The notes beneath the pieces are model-generated. The model made no database searches. It saw only the letters and a program-made list of their open reading frames with translations, and had not been told where the DNA came from. 64,000 bases of DNA from Adenophora triphylla var. japonica (Eukaryota > Streptophyta > Magnoliopsida > Asterales > Campanulaceae): positions 667,885-731,884 of the forward strand of contig JAFEMH010000522.1 in the NCBI GenBank assembly GCA_022495995.1. Reading direction: 5' to 3'. The position numbers and the translations under genes were made by a program. Shown piece after piece: positions 11,347-22,351 of the stretch. The number at the start of each line of letters is the position of its first letter. Position 1 is the stretch's first letter.

Positions 11347-11364
11347 TATCGATATCATTAAAAA

Positions 11365-11951
11365 GAGAAGAAAAAAAACACATTCGTTGGGAATATAATT
11401 TTATGTTTTTTTTTTCAATGATTAATAAACTGCACTTATTTTCTTTTTTATTGTCCTAAAATAAACCGCTCTTTCCAAAATGGCAAGTTTATAATACTTA
11501 TTTAGTAGTGCTCTTTTGTCATACTTACAACAACTATCACACTCACAATTTCGACCCCACTTATAATTTCTACCTCACTTTTCATAATTACAATATTTAC
11601 TCTTCTACTTCAAAATATACTACTTTTCCTTAGTTCCCATGTTTTCAATTTTGGTGCATTTTATATGAGACGGAGAGAGCATGGTCAAATGATAGAGAAA
11701 ATGAGAAATAGACTGTATCCCTATAAATCTTACTAGATCGTAAGGAAAGATTACAAATATCTTGTAAGATATTTAATAATAAACAACGTAATAGATGTTC
11801 GTATATCTCAAATTTAAAACATATTTATATATTGAGAATATGCCTAAAGTGATCAGAAAGATTATAAATCTAATTTTCCATAACAAATCTATCGCCACAT
11901 CCCATAATAATGATCGCATTTGACCTGTTAACATCGCATTGATTGTTCTTT
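11365..11951. other. Intergenic, nothing recognised
   Basis: AT-rich sequence without coding or repeat signatures that I can support. Confidence 0.6.
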
Positions 11952-11960
11952 ATTTATTTG

Positions 11961-12507
11961 CACAAAATCTGGAGAGAAACGCGTTTCTCCGTAACTTATG
12001 GAGAAACGGGGCCCGACTTGTCGCGCGACAATGCAGGCCAAGGCTTCTGGATATCCAGAAGCTTATGAAAGTGATATCCAGAAACCTTCAAAATGAATAT
12101 TCAGAAACTTTCAAAATGTTTCTGGATATTCATTTGATGGTTTCTGGATATACATTTGAAGGTTTCTGGATATCCAGAAACCTTCAAAATGAATATCCAG
12201 AAACTTTCAAAATGTTTCTGGATATTCATTTGATGGTTTCTGGATATACATTTGAAGGTTTCTGGATATCCAGAAACCTTCAATAAGCAATTTCTGGTCT
12301 TGGCCTTGGATTTGACTTCAAATCTATTTTTTCTGGATATCCGTCCCAAAGGCTTCTGGATATCCGTTCCAAAGCTTCTGGATATCCAGAACCCTTTGAG
12401 ACTGATATCCAGAAAAAATTTTCTGGTTATCAAACGCATAGCTTCTGGCTATTAAAAACACGTTTCTCCATAGTTATGGAGAAACGCGTTTCTCAGCAGA
12501 CCTACTA
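11961..12507. mobile_element. Palindrome-rich MITE (about 547 bp)
   Basis: Near-terminal inverted repeats of about 35 bp at 11974-12008 and 12461-12494 both read GAGAAACGCGTTTCTCC inward and are themselves self-complementary. A candidate 9-bp target duplication ATTTATTTG lies at 11952-11960 and 12508-12516, the length made by Mutator-like transposases, but it is low-complexity. The interior is two 96-bp tandem units full of TTCTGGATATCCAGAA palindromes, plus a TTGTCGCGCGACAA palindrome at 12018-12031. The open frames here (repeating SGYPETF/SRNLQNEYPETF-like peptides) follow the repeat and are not genes. Confidence 0.65.
12079..12283. repeat. Two 96-bp tandem units of nested palindromes
   Basis: Units at 12079-12174 and 12175-12270 differ by one base, then a partial third. 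A 34-bp perfect palindrome is at 12155-12188 (arms TTTGAAGGTTTCTGGAT and its complement) and a 32-bp one at 12252-12283. The whole block can fold into a long multi-level hairpin. Confidence 0.9.
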
Positions 12508-12661
12508 ATTTATTTGTGTATTGTCTGTATAATGGTAAAAGGGCTTTAAAACTCTTTTTTTTATTCAGGAACGTGTGAATGAACAACTTATTGAATATAC
12601 AATTGTGTTTGTTACAATCAGTACAATATACTATTGACATTTTAATTATATGTACTTTATC

Positions 12662-14531
12662 TGTAACACCCCTAATTTTTCATACATAAATGAGCATTCA
12701 ATGGCAATAAATAATACTTCAAGACATTAGGGTTTTCACCCACAAACCCTATTACATCATAAATGTCATTAAATACCAGCGAAAATAAATACTTAATGTT
12801 TCAGCTAGTAAAACCACACCAGCCATTAATGTACTTACAATCAAATGAAATAGAATGATTATTCAATAACCCTAATTATTCTCCAAACGTCGCCCTTCTC
12901 GCGACCAATCCGATTCCCTTCTACTTAGAACCTGGAAAGAAAAAATTAATGGAGAAAGGGTGAGCGAACGAATGCTCAGTAAGTTCATACGAAGTCTCTT
13001 CGGGTACTAAGAAGAGACGACCAGAATAAACACTTCAATAACAAAATACAAGGATAGGTTAATTTAACTTTATAATGGACTGCGGTACAATACAGTCAAG
13101 ACAACATTTAAGATTATCTTCAAAGGATTATGGCACTACGATTCAAAGGGATTCACACAATTTCCGTCAATTCCAACGTACATTATAACCTTAATGCCAA
13201 AGGTACAATTTAATACACATAGCTTCATCAAGCCATTAGTGTGGGTCGAAACATATATGGTATTCACACATATATGCTCGGGGTCTAGAATTTCCCTTCT
13301 AATCAGACAATTCCTGAGAGAAGGCATGTGATCACTCATGCAATCCCTAATAAGAACGAGTCTTTTTCTAACTAGACAAGTTCTGACAATCCCTTTTCTA
13401 ACTGGGCATGTCTATCCTAAGCAAGTAAGTTGTTCAACAGACATGCTAGGATTAAGAAGCATACATAGGTACAAGTATGCATATGACAAGTTTCAAACTT
13501 TAGATATTCAGTGAACAACAATATCACCACCGAATATGGACATTTCCAAATAACGTTCAATAACGCGGATTATTTCCAAATACTATTATGCCATTTGATA
13601 GTTTGATTTTATCAAGAAAATATAGGAATTTCAAAGATCAAGAATTCAATTATAGTACAGGAATGTAATCCCTTACCTTGGCTTCACTTAGCTTCTAGGA
13701 TTTCCTTGCACGTATCTACAAACATACAAGAATGACTTAGTTTCAGTAGACACTTACTTCCTAATTATCTACTTTTAACTTCTCCTTCCTTGATTTCACT
13801 TTACTTAATTAACCTATGAGTTACTTTTCGGCTCAACTTTAAAGGTTGGTTTACTTCTTATTCATAAACTTTCTTTATTTAAAATTCCTACTTAAGCCTT
13901 TCTACTTTTGACTAATTATTAATAGGTCCTCCATCTTTTAGGTATTTACAAAATGACCATTTGACTTTCAAGGATTTACGAATAGGTCCCTCAACTTTTG
14001 AATAATTACAAAATAGTCCTTCAACTTTTAATTAATTACAGAATAGTCCTTCAACTTTTAATTAATTACAAAATAGTCCCTAAACTTTTAATTAATTACA
14101 GTTTGGTCCTCTTGTAGGTTTGGACTTTGCAGTTTAGTCCTTCAGTTAAGTTTTCCAGCTAGTTCCTGACTGTAAGGTCAGAAATTTAACAGTTTCAGCC
14201 TATAACTATTCAGTTTAGTCCTCCTTCAGATTGAAAACTAACTTGGCATCTTAGAATTGGCCAAAACTCTAACAATTCAATCCAAAAACATAATCAACAT
14301 CATAAGGCCATTCGGCCGAACCATCTTATGCCTAAAAATATTATTTTTGTTCCATCTTTTCCTTCAAGAATATTGACATAATATTTTAATTCAAACCTAA
14401 AACCATAATTAAGGATTTTTACATATTAATGATTCATGTTTCATATTATTATCATTCAAGATTTAAGATTCATCATTAGGTTATACTCCTAATCATCCAA
14501 CACTAAATTTTCCCATATTATAATCATCAAA
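12662..14531 (-). repeat. Chromodomain-gypsy-type LTR remnant (possibly solo)
   Basis: Begins TGTAACACCCC after TTATC. In the same relative position as in the G1 and G2 LTRs it carries the TGAGC...GCTCAGTAAGTTCATA stem-loop motif after GGAGAAAGGG, which identifies it as a related minus-oriented LTR. Its right end is uncertain. I end it at the Helitron-like terminus, but GGGTGTGACA at 14571-14580 could pair with TGTAACACCC as the true LTR end; no 5-bp duplication supports that (TTATC versus CGTCA). No internal region adjoins it. Confidence 0.6.
13981..14100. repeat. Four 30-bp tandem repeats in the LTR remnant
   Basis: Four consecutive 30-bp units of the form AATAGTCCTTCAACTTTT followed by AATTAATTACA. 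Confidence 0.9.
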
Positions 14532-16203
14532 TCTATACTATAGTATATTAAAGTTGGCGAAAATCATCTAGGGTGTGACACGTCAGCACATTTTTGGTAA
14601 ATCTGGCCTCTGAGTTGCCCACGTCATTCCCGTTAAAAATTCTGGCCGACTTTTGATTTCCGGCTATTCAGTTAATAATAACGTTTAATCACATTAGGTA
14701 TGAGAAGAGGTATCTTAAATGATTGAATAAAATTCCTCAATAAATCATGTTGAGTATACAGGTTCATTCAATAATATAGATAAATAAATGCTTAGTCTAT
14801 CTATTACAAATACTATGCCAGTTACACTATGTTCAGTAATATGGACAATTACATTGTGTTAAGTAATATGGACAAGTAGAACTTGAGAAGACAATACGAA
14901 TACAATTATGAATATTAATTCTGGAATAAGAAAGGGTGTATACATACATTACGAAAGAGAAGAACTTATTAAGTGCACATTGATTATACATATTGATATT
15001 ATAAATATCGAATAGATGTTTCTAATATATTCGATGATATATAATGTCCCTTAAACTACTACATAATATCATCATCATATCATACTCAGTCTGAAGACTT
15101 CACTAATAATAGGTAGCAAAAATTCACATGTCTTGATATTTATTTCATAGAATATGAATAATCATGAACTGAAAACATGTAAACTGAAAAGATATCCATT
15201 AATCCGTGTACATGCTCATTTCATATTCCAACTGAAAAGATACTTATTTCTCTGTCTTTATGCTCATTTCATATTCCAAGTAAATTGTAGCTCCTGTATT
15301 AATAATCATAGTTACGGTATTGCATTTCTTTGCAGCTGGATTATTTTGAACTGCATATCTTTGGTAATATTACTTGCTCATGTTCATCTGTAACAAAGTT
15401 AAATTAGTCCTACTGTTTTCACGAGGGAACGTACCTTCACTTTTTTCCCCTATAATTCTTGACAATATAATTATTGATTTCTTTGTAGAAATATATTATC
15501 CTCATGGCTCCACAACCGATATTCATTCACCGGTTTCAGAGAGGCAGGTGCGAGAGAAAGTTCATTGTGCGCGTGTCCCATATTTGGAGGTCCTACAATA
15601 CAAAGAAATCACGGGAATTGATGAGTATGGATTTTGTTGCAATTGATGAGAAGGTTATACATTCTCCTTTTATTCAGTTATGTTGTATATATTTATCTGT
15701 GGTTTTCTAATGGTTTATGCAAGTAATTTTCCATTTTCGTTTGTCACAGGGGGATGCCATTCACTGCTCTATAAGAAGTAGATTTATACCAGATTTTCAT
15801 GGTTTGCATACCCAGGGATCTTTCTACAGTATTAAGAATTTCACAATTGAATCAACTAGGCCACAGTATCGTGTTATACATCGGCAATTATATGTTCTTC
15901 TAGATGCTTCAACATTTATACAAAAGATCATTAGGGACCTCCCTGATATTCCTAGGCATAAAGTTGACATTGTCCCCTATGACATGCTCATGACTAGAAG
16001 CGACGATAAGAAGAATCTTTGTGGTAAATTTATTTTTCTATTAATATTTTCCCACTGTTTAAATCTTATTAAGTATTTTGTGGTACATTTATTTTTCTAT
16101 TACCATTTTCCCATTGTTTAATCCTTATAAAATATTTAATTTTTTTCCTTCAACAGACATTATAGGGTATGTGGTTGGTGTATCTGAGGTTGGTGAACGT
16201 ATG
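14532..16203 (+). mobile_element. Helitron-like 5' end carrying an RPA-type gene (3' part lost)
   Basis: TCTATACTATAGTATATTAA at 14532, preceded by A, resembles plant Helitron 5' termini (TC start, A/T insertion site), and a TGACACGTCAGCAC motif follows, as in many of them. About 1 kb downstream on the same strand is an OB-fold gene of the RPA1/DUF223 type, a gene class carried by plant Helitrons. The Rep-helicase gene and the 3' hairpin-CTRR end are not in the window; G2 interrupts the element at 16203. The 14581-15503 stretch before the gene holds only a short duplicated TGCTCATTTCATATTCCA segment (about 15210-15280). Confidence 0.5.
15504..16203 (+). pseudogene. RPA1/DUF223-like OB-fold gene, 3' truncated by G2
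   Basis: Three exons can be traced: 15504-15653 (50 codons from ATG; contains RVSHIWRSYNTKKSRELMSM), 15750-16023 (GDAIHCSIRSRFIPDF, GSFYSIKNFTIES, YRVIHRQLYVLLD) and 16157-16203 (DIIGYVVGVSEVGERM). Introns 15654-15749 and 16024-16156 have GT/AG ends and keep phase. The joined protein resembles the single-strand DNA-binding OB fold of plant replication protein A 70-kDa-like proteins. The third exon stops where the G2 LTR begins, so the product is truncated. Whether it was a Helitron passenger or a host gene cannot be decided here. Confidence 0.75.
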
Positions 16204-18558
16204 TGTGGGCACCCCAACCCGAAACCTAACACGTGTTCCGAGTCAGAGAGTCCAACTAATAAAGACCACCTAAACTTTTTGAAAACTTTTAACTTAACTT
16301 GAAAGTAACTAAACTTTAACTTTAACATTCAAACACTAACTTGGGTCATCTCCACTTGGAGGAAAAGGGGATAAACTAACTTTGAAACTTAACTTAGTTA
16401 CAAATTACAAAAGTTCAAGTCACAAATAAAACCTTTACAAAAGTTGTTTTATAACCAAACTCCAACAAAGGAGTAACTCAAAATACAACCCATCTAAACA
16501 TAACGTACCCAACAACCCAAAATACAAGTACAAACTCCGCACCGTCCTCACTGGTCGGGTCCTCCTGTCTCAGCCCGATCTAAAACATTAAAGGGAGAAG
16601 GGTGAGAATAAATCTCAATAAGTTATTATGAATGCACAATATGTCAAGTAAGAAACAACACATACAAGGTGCATATAACACATTGGAAAAGCCGTAAACA
16701 CATTACATTACATTGGTTTACCTTTTCCCGTCTGACCAATAAGTCGTACAACATCGGGAGATAGAACTCCTCTCATTTGTGAACTGCTTGAGCATATTCA
16801 CATCTTATAAGACCCATTTTTTCGGGAACCATATAAGATACTAGCAACTCTGTAAGGCTTTTGGCTCAATACAGATGCTATAACCCCAATCTGTGGCCAC
16901 AGACGGGGACAATCACATGTATAACGTAATCCGATCACATTAGGTCACACTTTCCATAATTGATCATATTCCGTTATACCCCTAAACATCAGCTGATTAA
17001 CACAAGTTCAAGCACATAATAGTTACTTGAAATGAAATCCACCAAAGGGATGAGAATATAACAACATGGTAAAGCATATTCATGTTAAATCAATAACATA
17101 GTGCAACAATACATTTCACACACTATGTATATAACAACCAATGCATATGAACTCAAGTAAGGGTGCAAGGTATCATAAACCAACCCTACATGAACAATAT
17201 GAAATAATATATAACCTCTATAAAGGTCCAAGTTCCATTTACCAAGTTGGATTCACTTTGGTTAAGTAACGAATCAAGGTTGTCAAGCATTTTCCGAACA
17301 ATATTTAAAGTACTTACACTATTCCATTTTAACCAAGTAGGACACCGTTGTATAGCTAAAGTGTTCTACTTTAATCTAAATTAAAGATGGTTCACTTTGG
17401 TTCTAGGTTGAATAGGTTTCTAGGCCTTGAAAAGTTGTTCAGAGACTGCAGGACAGGGCACGACTCGTGCCCCTTATAACCCCCACCAGATACACTCGTC
17501 CCAGCATAGGCACGACTTAGGACAAATCCAGGGGACGACTCGTGCACGACTCGTGCCCCAGAGCACGAGTCGTGCCCTCTGTCCAGAATTCAGAACATAA
17601 TTGCAACAACATCAGCAACTACACCAAATTGTCCCAAACCAAGTTTCCTCTGTTTTCCCAAGTGACCAAAATCAGTACCAAACCTTAGCAATACAACTCC
17701 AAACTAATTCATACCCATTCCAACATAATTCAACACCAACCAACATTATTTTATTACCAACTTTATACCCAAAATACCATGCAAACACATCTTTTAAACC
17801 ATTTACACCATAAACTTACCTATAACCATTTTTCTTGCTACTACAACAACCACCCCATAACCCATTCAATTAAGCTTTTCCAAAATAGTTCAAACTCAAT
17901 ACAATTTGTTCAAAAACCCAAAACTCATTTAGAGAACATCCATAATACTAAAATCAAAGGATGAGCAACTATTGAAGGAAAATCATAATAACTTACTTAA
18001 ATGTTGAAAAATGGAATAATTAATTGACCGGCTCTAAACGATCCCCTCGCCGCCACGAACAAGAATTCGCAAACTGTTTGAAAAACGAAGAAGAAACGAA
18101 GGCTAGAGAATTTTTGAAAGAATAGAGTTAGGGTTTGATTTTCTCCATGGAAAGGCTTTTGAAGAAGAAGAACATACTGAGGAGGTAAGAATGATTTTCT
18201 TTTGTTAAATTCAAAGGATAAATATCACATATTACCTTAAAGCTCCTCTAAAACCTAAGGAATAAAACTTACAACTTTAACTATTCCATTTTGCAACTAA
18301 GCACCTCAACCAAATAAAATCATTTTATTAAAAATTCTCATTATTATTATTTCACTAGAACATTTCCCTTTTATTCCTTTTAGACCCTAAAGCATTAGAT
18401 TTAATTCCTTTTCATCCTAACTTCACCAAAATTGTTAAAAACATAATTGAACACATAAAGTCAACTAGTAGCATAAAATGCACAAAATGAAATACTACCA
18501 CCCGAACCCCACGTGCTACACGTGAAATAAAATAGTGTCTAATTTTAGGGTCGTGACA
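16204..18558 (-). repeat. G2 3' LTR (left, 2355 bp)
   Basis: Starts TGTGGGCACCCC, ends GGGTCGTGACA. The conserved GGTGAGAATAAATCTCAATAAG stem-loop lies near 16600-16620. The left 5-bp flank is GTATG; the other flank is gone, so the target duplication cannot be checked. Confidence 0.93.
17455..17580. promoter_or_regulatory. G2 left-LTR palindrome cluster (GGCACGACTCGTGCC type)
   Basis: Copies and half-copies of GGGCACGACTCGTGCCC lie at 17456-17473, 17509-17516, 17531-17558 and 17562-17576. The cluster as a whole is bounded by inverted arms (GGACAGGGCACGACTCGTG at the left; its complement with a 2-nt insertion ending CTCTGTCC at the right). On the element strand it lies upstream of the TATA-like stretch near 17200-17225. 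Confidence 0.8.
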
Positions 18559-18577
18559 CTCACTCCCCCTTAAAAAA
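18559..18577 (-). other. G2 polypurine tract
   Basis: Minus-strand AAGGGGGAGTGAG immediately precedes the LTR start, as in G1. Confidence 0.8.
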
Positions 18578-18689
18578 AAATTCGCCCCGAATTTTAGGTA
18601 GACTTACTTGCACTCTCAAACAAAGAAGGATACTTCTTCCTCATCTCCGACTCTAACTCCCACGTAGCTTCTTCAATGGTATGGTTTCT

Positions 18690-19795
18690 TCATAAGACCT
18701 TCACTACCGGAATGCTTTTAGTTCTCAACTCTTTCACTTGGAATTCTAATACTCTCAATGGCTCCTCAACATAGGACATATCCGCTTGGATCTCTTCGGG
18801 AGGTGAACTCAGAATGTGGGAAGGATCGTGGCAATACTTCCTCAACATCGACACATGGAATACATCATGAAGCAAGGAGAAGGATGGAGGAAATGCCAAC
18901 TGGTAAGCTAGTTCCCCAATCTTCTCTATAATCTCAAATGGCCCAATGAACCTTGGAGCTAGTTTCCCTTTATTCCCAAACCTTTTGATCCCGGTCCTCG
19001 GAGAAATCTTCAAGAAAACTAAGTCGCCAACTTGGAAAGATAAATCCCATCTTCTGTTATCGGCGTAGCTCTTCTGCCTACTCTGAGCCGTCTTCAAACG
19101 ATCTCGGATGGCTTTGATCTTTTCCGTCGAATCTCTAACCAAATTCGGACCCCAAAGCTTGGCTTCACCCACTTCATCCCAACACATAGGCGATCTACAC
19201 CTTCTACCATATAACGCTTTATAAGGATCCATCTCAATGCTAGATTGGTAACTGTTGTTGTAGGTGAACTCAACCAACGGTAAATGATCCTCCCACGATA
19301 ACTGAAAATCCATCACACAGGCTCTAAGCATATCCTCAAGTATCTGAATAGTTCGCTCCGTCTGCCATCTGACTGAGGATGAAACGCCGTGCTGAAACAT
19401 AACTTGGACCCCAAAGCTTCATGTAACGCCCTCCAAAATCTCGAAGTGAACCTCAGGCCTCTATCTGAAACAATGCTAACTGGAACCCCGTGGAGTCTAA
19501 CAATTTCCTTCATATACAATTGAGCCAACCTCTCCATCGAAAACTTAGTTGACACGGGAAGAAAATGAGCCGATTTCGTCAATCTATCCATGATAACCCA
19601 TATAGCATCCATCTTCTTCGCGGTAAGAGGCAAACCCATTACAAAATCCATTGAAATCCCTTCCCATTTCCACTCCAGAATGTCTAATGGTTGAAGTAGC
19701 CCCGCCGGTCTTTGATGCTCGGCCTTAACCTGTTGACAAGTTAAAAACATAGATACGAAATCCGCTATCTCTCTCTCTTCATCCCATTCCACCAA
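18690..19795 (-). pseudogene. G2 integrase remnant
   Basis: Two overlapping frames, 19313-19795 (SMDFVMGLPLTAKK, VSDRGLRFTSRFW, CFSTAFHPQSDG) and 18690-19400 (ERTIQILEDMLR, the GPFEIIEKIGELAYQL region and the start of the chromodomain, VLEFQVKELRTKS), together cover the DDE core to the chromodomain. They are joined by an indel near 19375. The second D block reads DRGLRF instead of DRDPRF. The chromodomain is cut at 18690 by a further change. Confidence 0.9.
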
Positions 19796-20580
19796 TATCC
19801 ACGTTTCAAGTCTTGATACATTTTAGTACTAACCGGGTGAATGGCAAAATTGGACTTATGACCATCCTCTAAAACACGTCTCTTGATCTCCGGTGATGAA
19901 GGAACACAAATTCGGCCTTGGAACGTTAGAAGTCCATCTCTATTCAACGCAAAATCCCCGGCTTTACCCTCTTGAACTTGTCCCAAAATTTTCTTCAACT
20001 CCGGATCAATTGATTGAGCTTCCATCAAATCTCCATACAAAGTTGGAACGGCTCGAACATTCGCAAAAATCAACTCATGTCTTGCCTCTCGAGAACTCAA
20101 AGTTGACAAGTAAGCCTTTCGGCTAATCGCATCCGCAACAACATTGGCTTTCCCCGGATGATAGGAAATCACGCAATCAAAGTCTTTCAAGAACTCTAAC
20201 CATCTTCGTTGTCAGTTATTCAACTCCTTTTGGGTAAATAGATACTTCAAGATCTTATGGTCCGTGAATATCTCAAATCTTGCCCCGTAAAGATAGTGTT
20301 TCCACTTATGAAACGCAAAAATAATCGCAGCCAACTCCATATCATGGGTAGGATAGTTCTGTTCAGCCGGTGACAACTTCCGAGAAGCATACGCAACCAC
20401 TTTTCCACCTTGCATCAACACACATCCCAAACCCTCCTTCGAGGAATCACTGAAAATGACAAAGTTCTCACAACCGTCTGGAAGGGTAAGAACGGGAGCT
20501 GATGTCAACCTTTTCTTCAACTCTTCAAAACTAGCGTCACACTTGGAATCCCATACAAAAGATACATCTTTCCGAGTCAA
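19765..20580 (-). pseudogene. G2 RNase H and integrase N-terminus remnant
   Basis: Frame 20212-20580 has RNase H motifs [31 protein letters not shown] and [13 protein letters not shown]. Frame 19765-20190 continues with [12 protein letters not shown] and the [13 protein letters not shown] integrase zinc region. A TGA between them near 20210 corresponds to CGA in G1, a C-to-T change of the kind produced by CpG methylation decay. Confidence 0.88.
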
Positions 20581-20727
20581 TCAAGTTAACGGAGTTGCAA
20601 TGCGAGAAAACCCTTCAATGAACCTTCTGTAATACCCCGCTAACCCAAGAAAGCTACGAACCTCGGTCACTGTTGAAGGTTGCTTCCAACTAACAACGAC
20701 TTCAATCTTGGAAGGATACACAGATAT

Positions 20728-21478
20728 TCACGAACTAGATACCACATGCCCCAAGAAAGATATTTGCTCGAGCCAAAACTCACACTTACTGAACTTGGTA
20801 AACAATTGCTTTTCACGAAGAAGAGATAACACAATCCTTAAATGAGTCTCATGCTCCTCCCGGGACTTGGAATAAACAAGAATGTCATCGATGAACACCA
20901 CAAAAAAGCTATCAAGGTACGACTTGAAGATGCGGTTCATCATATCCATAAATACGGCCGGGGGATTTCTTACTTGAATCTACCACATAAGCCAAATACC
21001 CCGCACACCCCTTAAAAAGCAATTTTCTAGCCTTTAAAGCATAAATGACATGAATACCAAACATAGACTTGTCGGCATCAAACACAAAAGTAGGCATATC
21101 AGGTATATCAAATGAGACCTTCTTCCTACGACAATCAACCAAGGCATGGTAATGACTCAACCAATCTATACCAAGAATAACATCAAAATCCCGGATTTGT
21201 AACTCTACTAAATCCGTCGGCAATACATGCCCACAAATAACCACATCACATCCATTATATACTAAAGAAGAAGTGAGGCACTCTCCCATAGGAGTCAACA
21301 CCTCAAGCACATAAGGCATGAAATCAGGTAGTTTATGCAATGCAAAAGCAAAATGAGATGCAACAAACGAATGGGAAGACCCGGGATCTATAAGAATGTG
21401 GGCCTTGACTCCTGAGACAGGAACAATACCTCTAATGATAGCATTAGGGTCAACCTCCCCTCTTCCTAAGGCAAACAC
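20728..21478 (-). pseudogene. G2 protease and truncated RT remnant
   Basis: Frame 20912-21478 carries the protease with IDPGSSHSF and [20 protein letters not shown], ending [11 protein letters not shown]. The next recognisable residues (20728-20949) are [15 protein letters not shown] and the catalytic FIDDIL of RT. All of RT from the PYRMAP to TNAPAVF blocks is missing, roughly 0.5-0.6 kb less than in G1, so this copy cannot make RT. Confidence 0.9.
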
Positions 21479-21551
21479 TCGCCCTTGAACCTTATCTTTC
21501 GGCTTTCCTTCATTATCTCTTTTGATTCCTCCTCTCGGTCCACTTTGCCCA

Positions 21552-22136
21552 CTACCGGATGCGTACCCTCGAAGCTTGGGACAGTTCTTCCTGTAATGAC
21601 CATCTCCTCCACATTCTAAACACTTTCCAAGCTTGCTCCAACTCCTCTCCTCTGAGTGACCCGGTTTCTTGCAAAAACCACAAACATTCCCAAACGGTCT
21701 TGGAGGAATACGAGCCGCTGAAGCGAGCTAGCTCCGTAAACTTGGCTGAGTACTGTGCCACTGTCATTGTTCATTGCTCCAGTCTAAGAAACTCCACCTC
21801 TTTTCTGTCTCTAGTCACCATCGGAATGAAATGGTCTCGGAACTTACGGGTGAAGTTATCCCATGTCTGTGGTGTATGATCTCGGTCCCAACTATCTTTG
21901 ACTATATGCCACCAATGCTCCGCCGCTCCCTCCAACTTGAAAACGGCGCACCTTACCTTTTCCTCATCCAGGCTCTCCATTGCCGCGAAGATCTTGTTCA
22001 TTGCCTCAAGCCATCTCTCTGCCTTCACTGGATCCGAATCACCATTGAAACTCGGGGGTGCCATCTTTACAAACTTTTCAAGTCCATGCCCTTGCCTCCC
22101 TTCCGGTTGTTGTTGAGCTCTACCTTGATTGGCCAT
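21552..22136 (-). pseudogene. G2 Gag remnant
   Basis: Frame 21771-22136 holds the Gag core ([25 protein letters not shown]). Frame 21552-21767 starts [14 protein letters not shown] and then jumps directly to the zinc-knuckle region out of frame, so the segment between FTELAR and the first CCHC knuckle is deleted. Confidence 0.85.
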
Positions 22137-22337
22137 ATTCTATAAGAAGACCCTAAACATGTCCATCATCTCAGCATTCAGATTACCATTTCCTCCTTCA
22201 TTACCAACATTACCCTGTGCTCGATGCTGATCCTTCTCATTCCCAGCCATTGGAACAAACACCTGCATCAAACACTCGGCGTCAGTTATCACACACTCCC
22301 CCTTAAACTAGACATCTACCCTTGACCTCTAAACGAG

Positions 22338-22349
22338 GCTCTGATACCA
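22338..22349 (-). other. G2 primer binding site (initiator-Met tRNA)
   Basis: Minus-strand TGGTATCAGAGC, 2 nt from the LTR, identical to the G1 PBS. Confidence 0.92.
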
Positions 22350-22351
22350 AC

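Noticed and set aside
11939..12439. Opposite-strand open frames with repeated SGYPETF/SRNLQNEYPETF-like peptides
   Set aside because: Artefact of the 96-bp palindromic tandem units, open on both strands because the unit is self-complementary.
14571..14580. GGGTGTGACA as the end of the LTR starting at 12662
   Set aside because: It mirrors TGTAACACCC at 9 of 10 bases, but the 5-bp flanks differ (TTATC, CGTCA) and the Helitron-like terminus at 14532 explains the TGACACGTCAGCAC motif as well. Kept as an alternative.
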